Positions 43,938 through 52,509 of a DNA stretch of 64,000 bases are shown here, piece after piece. The stretch is from assembly GCA_022457155.1 (NCBI GenBank), contig JAJGOT010000136.1:925001-989000 (forward strand). The letters are read 5' to 3'. The notes beneath the pieces are model-generated. The model ran no database searches, was not told where the DNA came from, and saw nothing but the letters and a program-made list of their open reading frames with translations. The translations under genes were made by a program, and so were the position numbers. The DNA comes from Cladopsammia gracilis (lineage: Eukaryota > Cnidaria > Anthozoa > Scleractinia > Dendrophylliidae). Position 1 is the stretch's first letter. Each line of letters starts with the position of its first letter.

Positions 43938-44150
43938 CGTCATACGCACATGTTTTGCAACATCATACGCGCCCGCTAGTTAGCCTTGCGTGACGCTCCC
44001 ACCGACACACATGTCACGGACGCGCGCCCGCGAAACATTCCGCTAGCCATTACGATGAAAAATGACGGACATAGGTTCTATGAGAATGGGGCTCCGCAGC
44101 GGGCCTTCTCGCGGTCCGAAGGTCCGCTGCGGAGCCCCATACTCACAGAC
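43938..44150. repeat. GC-rich block shared with 23835-24010
   Basis: CGCGAAACATTCCGCTAGCC and AAAAATGACGGACATAGGTT match the other block in reverse orientation, followed here by a different hairpin. Confidence 0.6.
44088..44138. other. Strong GC hairpin
   Basis: GGGGCTCCGCAGCGG pairs perfectly with CCGCTGCGGAGCCCC over 15 bp; GCCTTC and GAAGGT inside can extend the stem. The other block at 23835 has its own, different hairpin at the same place. Confidence 0.7.
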
Positions 44151-44855
44151 TTAAGTGCCCGTGCTAGTTTTCAACATTCATAACTTCTTTAATATGTATT
44201 CAAACACCATCAAACTTTGTGACTTTTCCTAAAATTTATTTGGCAACAATTTCATTGATCACGTGACTTGATGTTTCCATGGTAACAAGATTTTGAGAGC
44301 CATGGGTTTTTTTTACATTTGCATATTTGTAGCTTTCAATGAAGAAAAACAACGTTTATTGGTATAACTTTTACATTTTTATGTCACTTAGCGTTTATTT
44401 ATAGGTTTTAAACAATTTTGAGTTAATTTGGACAGTTTTAATAGGTTTAAAAAATTTCAGAAATCCAAGTTGGCGACCGTATAAATAATTACCTAATAAC
44501 TACGTCATATGACGTCATCGTTCGGGAGAGACTGTACCTTTCCAAACAAGCTCAGTGACTGGTTAACGAAACAATAGGTTAAACAACAGAAACAATAGCC
44601 CTAGACCTAAACACAATAGAAGCTGCAGTACTACGGGGCCAATAAAAATAGAGGTCTGGAAGAGCTACAGTACTACTCCATCGTTCCATTGTACAGAACG
44701 CAAAGGAGACAGTTTTGGACGTAATATGTACCCTCTAGGTTTCATCGTCATAGCTTTAATGCTTTTAAAGTTATGAGGCTCAGGAACTCAAAAAAGCTCA
44801 GGTTGAATAGGGTTATGGGTTATATGGACACCCGTTAATACAAACAACTTTTAAG

Positions 44856-44922
44856 CCTGGCTATGCCATGCTGATGAGTCCTAAGCAGGAAGAAACTGCT
44901 GTCCATGACTGCCACTGCCAGG
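44856..44922 (+). ncRNA. Hammerhead ribozyme-like motif (type I), copy 2
   Basis: Stem I pairs as in copy 1 (CCTGGC with GCCAGG, CATG with CATG). The core CTGATGA (44871-44877) and GAAA (44892-44895) are intact. Damage lies elsewhere: stem II reads GTCC/GGAA, losing the closing G-C pair, and stem III reads CTGCTG, with a central T-T mismatch. The cleavage TC is kept at 44902-44903. It is thus broken differently from copy 1, and their common ancestor may have been active. Confidence 0.75.
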
Positions 44923-44980
44923 GTGATATGGTGTAAGCATGCGCAAGGTAATGGCGGATGGTGTAGTGTGTTGACTTGCA

Positions 44981-45310
44981 GTTATAGTTTGTAATATAGG
45001 TTGCCTCTGTGAGGGTATATATATGGTTGTGCGCATGCGTAAGGTAATGGCGATACCGAGGGGATGGTGTAGTGTGCTGACTTGCAGTTATAGTTTGTAA
45101 TATAGGTTGCCTCTGTTAGGGTATATGGTCTTGCGCATTCGTAAGGTAATGGCGATACCGAGGGGATGGTGTAGTGTGCTGACAGTGTAGTTATAGTTTG
45201 TAATATAGGTTGCCTCTGTTAGGGTATATGGTCGTGCACATGCGTAAGGTACTGGCGATACCAAGGGGATGGTGTAGTGTGTTGACTTGCAGTTATAGTT
45301 TGTCTATAGT
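44981..45310 (+). repeat. Tandem repeat of about 103 bp derived from the hammerhead segment
   Basis: GTTATAGTTTGTAATATAGG starts at 44981, 45087 and 45190, and the partial match GTTATAGTTTGT at 45292 (spacings 106, 103, 102). Units include GCGCATGCGTAAGGTAATGG and GGGGATGGTGTAGTGTG, the sequence that follows the hammerhead in both copies, but not the hammerhead itself. Confidence 0.85.
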
Positions 45311-45414
45311 TTTTTCCAGTCCCGATTAAAATAGTTTCATACAAAGTTACCCTCCTTAATCGTATCAATGGCAAAATTCTCGATTGTGATTGGTCATCCG
45401 CGCGCCTATTTCTT

Positions 45415-45440
45415 ACGTACATACATACATACATACATAC
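45415..45440. repeat. (CATA)n microsatellite
   Basis: Six CATA units after CGTA. Confidence 0.9.
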
Positions 45441-45940
45441 GTAATTGGCGCGAGGTCACGTGGGTCTTCAATTACAGCTATCCAATTACAACTCTTTGTA
45501 ATTGGATAGCTGTAATTGGACACCCACTCGCCCGATTACTCCCTTAATTGTACTCCACTCAGTCAAATTACTATTACTAATACGGACAATTTAGCTAATT
45601 CGAAGCAATAAAAATATTCTCAAATGCGCCAAGTCAGTCAGCTACACATATACTATCACTTTGGTTGTAAGAAAATCGCGTAATTTTTTGTGTCTTATTA
45701 GGGTTAAATGCAATAAATTACTGCATTTTTTTCATCCATGACACCCCGTTAATACGGACAGTTTCCGTGGTCCCTTCGGTGTACGTATTAACGGCGGTCA
45801 ACTGTATAACGAAAAAAGAGTTTATAATTTACCTTGAGTATTTCAGGTTTTAAAGGACATTTTTGATTATATTTTGAGTAGATAACCTAACAACTCTTGA
45901 TACAGAGTGGGTATTAAAAATATGGTTTCCTTTTCTTCAG

Positions 45941-45963
45941 TTGCAGAGAGAATAATGAGGTGA
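45941..45963 (+). pseudogene. Duplicated terminal exon of peptide gene 3
   Basis: Acceptor TTTTCTTCAG and TTGCAGAGAGAATAATGAGG followed by TGA copy the gene 3 last exon. It would add VAERIMR instead of VAERIMRREKKA because CGA has become TGA. The downstream AATAAA is conserved (46028-46033). It could serve as an alternative last exon or be a relic. Confidence 0.6.
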
Positions 45964-46289
45964 GAAAAGAAAGCATGACCGTTACCATGGTGATAACTGC
46001 AAAGATCATTCGACCAGCAAAAATAGAATAAAATTCCTTTAATTAAAGCATAATGTAACAATTTATTAAAAGAAGTAGATGACTTGGTCGTCAAAATAAA
46101 TATCGAATATGAGTCGAATGTGGAGAATTAAATGCTCAAACGGCAAAGACGCCTCACAGTAATTTTGCAAAACACCTTTTACTTATTAAATAAACTGCTG
46201 TTACACGAGACAATGTTGCTTTTAAAATTTAATTTAATGGAAACGATGTATTACCTTAAACGTTACAAATGACATGACACATGATGTAA

Positions 46290-47878
46290 GAGGATCTCAA
46301 TGGGATTAAACAAACATTTAGTCGTTGGGCGTAAAAACATTTTAACCGTAATAAAATATTTCAAGCCACGATTTTTCATTTGCCATCTCTTTATAAGACT
46401 GTTATGTTGTTATGTGAGTTTGTGTCTTGTCCCAGAATGGTCCTAAGACCTTAAATGGGTTTTACAACAATGGGAATTAGTTCTTAACTGTTCAACATAT
46501 AATATAAGTTAATTTTAAACTTTTAAAACAATGGAAATTAATTAAAGATTTTCTGTTAACCGTAACGGGAAGAAATTAACCGTTAGCCGTAAAAAAGCCA
46601 AAGCCACCAACTCATTGAGACTCTTCTGTAACGCATCTATCTCAACTTTCGCGAGATAAATCGAAGGAGGGTTTTTACACGCGTAATTTCTATCACCGAC
46701 GTCACACAACCACGTGACCTTTACTAAATATGCGTTAAAATTCCCCCTCCCCTCCCCTATTCGTTCATTTATCTTTGCGCTGTGCTTTTTCTTTAGGAGA
46801 GATGGGATACCCCACCGGTAAACTTTTGTACGTTCACACAAAATTAACGCATTCACACTGACTTTGGTTTTCATGAATACCTTGATATTTGTCCTAATTA
46901 TTAAGTAATGATCCGCATAAGAAGGATAGCGCCAACGGCAATGCACGATGGAATGTCAACTGTTTTCATTGTTACAACTAGTGATCTCATTGGCCTAGAC
47001 TCAAAAACCACTAAAAGTTAAGGTTCAAGGTGCAAGGTTTAAGGTGTTAAGGTTCAAGGTTCAAGGTGCATTTTGTCTAATTTTTGAGACTCAATCGCAT
47101 CACATGCAAGTTTTAAAAGATATTGTATTTGGGGAACTTCATCAAAGAAGCAAAATTAGTAGCTATTGTCTTCTGCTATTCTGATTGGTTAAGCATGAAC
47201 ATTTCCTAAAATTTATTTGACGCAAATGGATTTTCTTTATTTTTGTAATGATATATAAATATGAACCATCAGCCCCTCCTCTATTCTTGAAATCAAAGAT
47301 ATTCTATGTGGGAAAGAGCCAATTTCCGCAGAACAATGAAGTTTGCTATCGTTCTTATGTGGAGCATTACTTAATGGTTATCAATGAATCCAAATCATTT
47401 GTTTCCTCCTGTCGCAATTCCAAATCTCTTATGCTTATGATTATACATCCGTTCACACTAGTACACTGTATTCGTTTTCTATGGACGCAAACGTTTGTGT
47501 TTGCACTCGACTCAGCTTTCTCGAGCTTGTTTTCTCTTGATGTAAGTTTGTATGCCAAGTTTCTTTGCTATTCAGCTTATTTTAAAAATCAATAAACTTT
47601 GATTCTTTTTCTAGCGACTGTTTTTAATGAATAGTTGGCAACTAAACACGTTCGTCAAAAAGAGTACAAAAGACGCGTAAACTTTACTGTTTAATTTAGA
47701 TGTCTAAAACTTCAGAGTGTATAAATATATTTTTAAGAGCCTCAAGTCCGGCACAAAAGTAAAAGAGAAAAACGACGAAAAAAAAACGTAGCAGTAACGT
47801 TTGCTGTTTTTTTTTTTGGTAAGGCTAGTTTGATAAAGTAGTTTTGTTAAACAAGAATTAATCATGTTTTATTAAAGG
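46290..47878. other. Gene-free stretch
   Basis: The frames at 46542-46946 (-), 47248-47595 (+) and 47367-47558 (-) show no recognised domain, signal or splice sites. AAGGTTCAAGGTGCAAGGTT near 47022 is a small tandem repeat. Confidence 0.4.
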
Positions 47879-47880
47879 AT

Positions 47881-48275
47881 GGTTTCACGGTTCGGCGCAT
47901 GTGCACAGATTAAAATGCTTCATTCGCTTTCTTGCCAATTTTATCGGTTAAAAACCCACTCACATTTACTTCAATAATCACACACTATAATTAGTCCAAA
48001 CAAAGCGAAGGATGACCAAAATTTACAGACAATTTCAACGAATTACACCAACAAAGTCAACACTGAATAAAACCTTTGACCCGAAGGATTTATTCTACAC
48101 TCTGGTGGCTTTTATGGCGCACAAGGGTATGCATAATCATCCATTCAATCATCTGACTGACCGCGACATTTTCACGGGCAAATTTCTCGCCAGAGATATC
48201 TACTCGCTTCCGATTGGTTTAAACAATGAAATTAAATGGCTTACGTCATAGCGTGCACATGCGCCGAACCGTGAC
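47881..48275. mobile_element. MITE with CACGGTTCGGCGCATGTGCA ends
   Basis: CACGGTTCGGCGCATGTGCA at 47886 is exactly inverted at the right end (TGCACATGCGCCGAACCGTG). The frame 48012-48251 lies inside and has no domain. Confidence 0.8.
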
Positions 48276-48284
48276 ACCCTCCCT

Positions 48285-49100
48285 TTAAACGTGCCACACG
48301 ATGAAATGACGTTTTCGGAAGTTCTTTTCAGCAAGTGGCAACCGTGTTTGTTTTCTCAGGGGCACCCAACGAACAATCTTTGGTAAAATGTATTATTTTA
48401 CTCAAATGAATTAAAATAAATGATATAAAAGCATTTCCAGGTGTTCTTCTACGTTGCTGGGAAAAATATATCTTTCCCTTTTTCCCAACATAACACACAG
48501 GGAAATTCTCAGCCAGCTGGATAAAAAAGTCTGTTTCCCAGCGAGCAATTAAAAAAATGAATAAATGAAAAAAAAAAAAAAACGATAATAATAAGTTACC
48601 AAAAGGGGCTTGGTAACTAATGCAACATTAATGGTTTGAAGCTTTTTGTTCATTGTTTGTACATTTACTGCCGTCTCGAACTTAACCTGTTCGGGTATCT
48701 CTAAGTACTGCTTAAATTTGTTACTACGAAGCTGAACCCTTTTAAGCCCCAAAGTGTCGTCCGATTTTCTTCGATCCAGTCTCTTTTCGATCTGCTCAAG
48801 TTAGCCAGCACAGTTTGTTCTTGCGACTCCTTTCTGAAGTCAACCGAGCGCAAAAATGGTAATTAAAAAAATATGTACATAATATTTTGTCAGCCAGCAA
48901 GAATTCCGCTGGGGAACAGATAAAGTGAGGAACATTTTCGTTGGGTGCCCCTGTTTTCTAGCAATCTGGACCCTGGTTTTCAAACGAGACGAAGGCATCT
49001 AATCATGTTTTCCGCGACAAAATGTTCCAGGATTTTTGAAGACTTTTGGCAGCTTCGTCCAAAGGTTTCAACGCCCGGTCCGGCATTTTAAAAGAGAAGA
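48285..49100 (+). repeat. Single diverged copy of the 39-bp satellite unit with both flanks, interrupted
   Basis: CACGATGAAATGACGTTTTC, GGCAACCGTGTTTGTTTTCT and, beyond the insertion, AGCAATCTGGACC, AATGTTCCAGGATTTTTGAA and GCCCGGTCCGGCATTTTAAA correspond to the flanks and one unit of the arrays at 23.7 and 24.7-25.3 kb. It shows the ancestral single-unit state. Confidence 0.65.
48357..48953. mobile_element. CAGGGG-ended DNA transposon relic with 6-bp target duplication
   Basis: Perfect 17-bp inverted ends CAGGGGCACCCAACGAA and its complement, flanked on both sides by TTTTCT (48351-48356 and 48954-48959). Removing the element restores GTTTGTTTTCTAGCAATCTG, as in the uninterrupted satellite at 25170. 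Length 597 bp with no transposase frame. The superfamily is uncertain: CAGGG ends are common in hAT, but hAT duplicates 8 bp. Confidence 0.85.
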
Positions 49101-49109
49101 AGGCTCTGG

Positions 49110-49650
49110 TATCGGGGTTGCGCTAACATAAACTTTAATGAGTAACCGCCTGGGTAAAAGAGACCATTTTGCAAAATTAAACTGCCCTGACTGGTGTGCT
49201 GTAAGTTTCGTTTGTTTGGTTTATTTCGCAGAAGGGATCGAAAGAATAAGAAGATACACGAGGAACCCTGAGACTAAAAAGTCGACAATCAAGTTGGAGA
49301 AAGAAGAAGAATACAACGCTGCTGACTGCTTAGTGTTGTTCTAATGCTTTATTACAGGAAAATAGTGAAAGCATCAAGGTTACTATCAGTAAAACTGGTT
49401 GTGGTGCATTAGCGAAGAAAAGGCAATACAGAAATGCAGAAGAAAAACCGAAAGGGAGATTCATGCAAGCAAAATGCATATTGTTTACTTTGCTGATTTA
49501 AAAACATGATTTTTCAACTTTATTGCGATACAGTTACGCCTTGCAAGGGTACTCAACTGGAATCGCTGAGTTGGAATATCTCTACAGAAATCCTTATATG
49601 CCTTGGATTTTCGGAATGAACTAGAGTTAAAACTAGGTTTTTTCTACAGC
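49110..49650. other. Gene-free stretch
   Basis: Plus frame 49138-49344 (Lys/Glu-rich at the end) has no domain. Nothing else is recognised. Confidence 0.4.
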
Positions 49651-49656
49651 AAAATA

Positions 49657-50090
49657 CCCCCGGGGGGGTACTCAACAAAGTTTTGTACGGGGATGCTCCG
49701 CCCCGAATTCCAAACCGTTACCCTTTCACATACCGTTTTTGACAGAAAAGGTACCCCTTTCATATACCTTTCATTGAAAATGGCACCCCTTTCACATGCC
49801 TTTCATTGAAAATGGTACCCCTTTCATATAGCCTTTACGTGCGTCTGTTTGATATATTTTGAAAGGCCCTTTTTATAATACTTAAATTGCAGTTTTCCCT
49901 ACCTTTTTATTCTTCAACGGCGTGTTTTCACTTCTCTTTCCTATTCTTCGTGAAATCCCTACCCTTTCATATACTTCAACTCGTAAAATCCCTTCCTTTT
50001 CATATACCTCTAGCCTCAAAAAGATACCCCTTTCGGGCGGAGCATCCCCGTATAGCCCATTATAGGGAGTACCCCCCCCCCCCCCCCGGG
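49657..50090 (+). mobile_element. G/C-run-bounded element, full copy 2
   Basis: CCCCCGGGGGGGTACTCAAC to TATAGGGAGTACCCCC. The text follows the 42469-42881 copy almost word for word, including GGGGATGCTCCGCCCCGA and its inverse. Confidence 0.8.
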
Positions 50091-50099
50091 AAAATATCA

Positions 50100-51230
50100 C
50101 CTGCCGGAGTTCTTTCGCAACATGGAAAAACTTGGCAAATGTTGTTTCCAGGGGGATTAAAATCAGTTTCGTTTTTCGTATGTAACAATGTCAGGTAGTA
50201 TTTAAGGAAAGGCTGTGCAGTTTGGAAATTCCAGAGATAAGATTCCCTTCCCTAAAATTTTCTGCCGTTCAAACTGATGAAGTGAAAGTGTTATAACAAA
50301 TCAAACTAGCTGTGTGTGCTTTCAAATATTCTCTTTTAAAGACTTTAGAATGTTATAAATGAGACTGTTATAAACGACATTCTCGCTATAAAGTCTTTTA
50401 CTTAGCTTTTCTAGTTGGGTGACCTTGCTTATGCATGATTAGTTGCTACGCGACTTGGGGAGGGGAGGAAAGGGGAAGGTCTGCAAAACATATTTCAGCG
50501 GGTTTGGGACAAAAAAGCACTAAAATGGAAAACTTGTGTAGTCACTACATGTATACATTTCACTATTCAGCCTTGTTAACATTTTCAGTGTAATCTTTGT
50601 AACTTTGGTCCTTCATAGCTGCCGTTATTCACCACGAGAGTATATTTCCTTCTGAAAAATAATAAAAAGAAATATTACTAAATAAGTTTTAGCAAAGCAT
50701 TTGTTTGAGGTGTTGTGAGATGATCAGTAGCCCATTTTACATTTTTTTATGTTTTATTAGTGGCCTGGTCTTGAAGAGAAACGCGGCTAAAGTTGATTTT
50801 GTTACACGTCACAACTTTTTATTTGTAAAATATGCGATTCTTATGTTAAGAAACTAGGGACAATCTCTGATAATTCGTCTTCAAAGAAATAGCGTTTCAA
50901 ACACTGCATCAAATATGATGACGAGTCTTGCTTTGTATTCGATGTTAACACCTTATTACAGAAACGCTGTCGAGAAAAAAAACATAAACCTCAAACAAGA
51001 ACAAGAACAATAAAAGGAAGATAAGTCAAGGTGAAGTGAATTTAATTTATGAACAGAGATTCAACCATAATCTGAGAATTAACAAGTTTCCAATACACAA
51101 GACGATAAACTTGAAAAAATTAAATTGGGCCAATTCAAGTTGCAATTCACTTTTTTTCTGTCTATCTGCATCTCAAAACACTTATTTTCACTCTTAGAGC
51201 ACTGGTTAGTTTTAAACAAAACGGGGGCCA
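50100..51230. other. Gene-free stretch
   Basis: No frame above 60 codons and no element ends seen. From about 51180 the text resembles the reversed ACTTTGAAAAGCC family (GGGCTTTTAAAGTAACACTGG near 51269). Confidence 0.4.
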
Positions 51231-51307
51231 TTATTTCTGGGTTTCCAATAATATAAATATGTCTTTTGGGCTTTTAAAGTAACACTGGAAATGGTGATTA
51301 TCAGGTA

Positions 51308-51541
51308 TCATTTGTATACCGCACCTTGTTCGTGTTTCGAAGGCTTCACACGTCTGTACAGGTTGCCTTTGTTGTAGTTAGCGGAGTTTAGTTTGTTCAG
51401 AATAGGTCTCCGCTTGAAGTGCTTCTCGGCATCTTTCCCCGTTATTTCGTTTCTTCCAGCTCTGAGCATTGACCAACCTCGTTCAACAAAGCAGCCAGCG
51501 ATCAACACAGCGATCAAAACTGTTACGACAGCCTTGTTCAT
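51308..51541 (-). CDS. Small secreted peptide precursor, LRAGR family, gene 4 (minus strand)
   Basis: 77 codons on one exon starting at the ATG at 51541. The signal peptide ends ERGWS at residue 24, followed by MLRAGR (25-30), a short polar stretch and HFKR (41-44) at the position where the paralogs have their intron. Here no donor follows; the frame continues with RPILNKLNS and a basic tail to TGA. A possible phase-1 donor, CAAG|GTGCGG, lies near the end, so a further exon cannot be excluded. An acceptor TTTTTAG ends at 51576, 34 nt before the ATG, so an upstream exon exists but was not located. The ATG is preferred over one at 51625 because that lies across the acceptor. It is inverted relative to genes 1-3. 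Confidence 0.7.
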   Translation of the reverse strand: MNKAVVTVLIAVLIAGCFVERGWSMLRAGRNEITGKDAEKHFKRRPILNKLNSANYNKGNLYRRVKPSKHEQGAVYK

Positions 51542-51697
51542 GGTTGGATTAGTTATGCACGAGATAGGCTTGATCCTAAAAATAGGAATGAAGAAATAGA
51601 TGATATTAATGCATGGCTGCTTCAAGATATGAAATTTCTCATCTCATGTTCTACTCGATATCTCACTCGTTCGCTGCGCTCGTGCGTGAGATATATA

Positions 51698-51832
51698 ATG
51701 GTAATTGAACTGAGTGGAGTGCGATTTGGTCTGAAATCATACGCGTGATTTCAAAATCGCGCTCGTTCGATTTGAAATCACAAGTATGATTTCAGACCAA
51801 AATTGCACGACACGAAGTTCAATTACCACTTC
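51698..51832. mobile_element. Palindromic MITE just upstream of gene 4
   Basis: AATGGTAATTGAACT is mirrored by AGTTCAATTACCACTT. Inner arms GGTCTGAAATCATACGCGTG and the inverse CAAGTATGATTTCAGACC form a second stem. Confidence 0.7.
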
Positions 51833-51912
51833 ATTACATCCATTTTGAAATCGCACAATTTAATTGCCTAAATGCAGTATTTTAGTCAGTCCCAATATTG
51901 ATGTGACTTAAA

Positions 51913-52165
51913 GATGCGATTTAGAGCAAAAATAGTGCGATTCGGGAATAAATCGCACTGCTGACAAAAAGATGCGATTTGGAGCAAAAAACAGTGCGAT
52001 TCGGGAATAAATCGCCGTGCTGAGAAAAAGATGCGATTTGGAGCAAAAAATAGTGCGATTCCGGAATAAATCGCACTGCTGAGAAAAAGATGCGATTTGG
52101 AGCAAAAAACAGTGCGACGCGATTCGGGAATAAATCGCTCTGCTGAGAAAAAGATGCGATTTCGA
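51913..52165. repeat. 59-bp tandem repeat, four units
   Basis: GATGCGATTTGGAGCAAAAA starts at 51913, 51971, 52030 and 52089, and a partial fifth unit begins at 52153; spacings are 58, 59, 59 and 64. The GTGCGATTC word also occurs in the MITE at 51698-51832, from which the array may derive. Confidence 0.9.
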
Positions 52166-52169
52166 AAAT

Positions 52170-52504
52170 TTAAGGTGGCTCTGAACCCCCCTTACAGAAT
52201 TTTTTTAAACTTTGCCAAAAGTTGCATCTTATCCTACTGATCAAAATTCGACAATAAAAAATGGGGTTCACCGAGTCATTTTTTGAGTTATTAACGCTTA
52301 AAGCTAACATTAAGTGTGTTTTCAGCACGTTATACTGTTGCTATAGTAACATACTGTGTCACAAAAATGATAACAACATGTTCACCAATCATTGGGCATT
52401 CGTTTGATATCATGATTGTAGCATCAACTGATTAAGAGTGATTATAATGACCCATCAAATTCTAAGTCCTGAAAAGTGCTGGAAACTGTTGGGAGCCACC
52501 TTAA
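52170..52504. mobile_element. TTAA-flanked element with GGTGGCTC ends, copy 1
   Basis: TTAAGGTGGCTCTGAACC at the left and GGGAGCCACCTTAA at the right, 335 bp, no coding capacity. A related 524-bp element is at 57673-58196. Confidence 0.75.
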
Positions 52505-52509
52505 TGACT

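Larger units (their letters stand above)
44815..45806. mobile_element. pogo/Tigger-like element, copy B, in a tandem duplication
   Basis: Matches copy A from GGACACCCGTTAATACAAAC to the right end GGTCAACTGTA. It lacks the TTAA element but carries an extra insertion at about 45360-45575 (absent from copy A at CTCCTTAATACGG) with an internal 21-bp palindrome AATTACAGCTATCCAATTAC. The left inverted repeat is degraded. Confidence 0.6.

Noticed and set aside
46542..46946. 134-codon minus-strand frame as a coiled-coil protein
   Set aside because: Part of it (ALQKSLNEL) looks helical, but the sequence lacks any other support and resembles generic repeat text.
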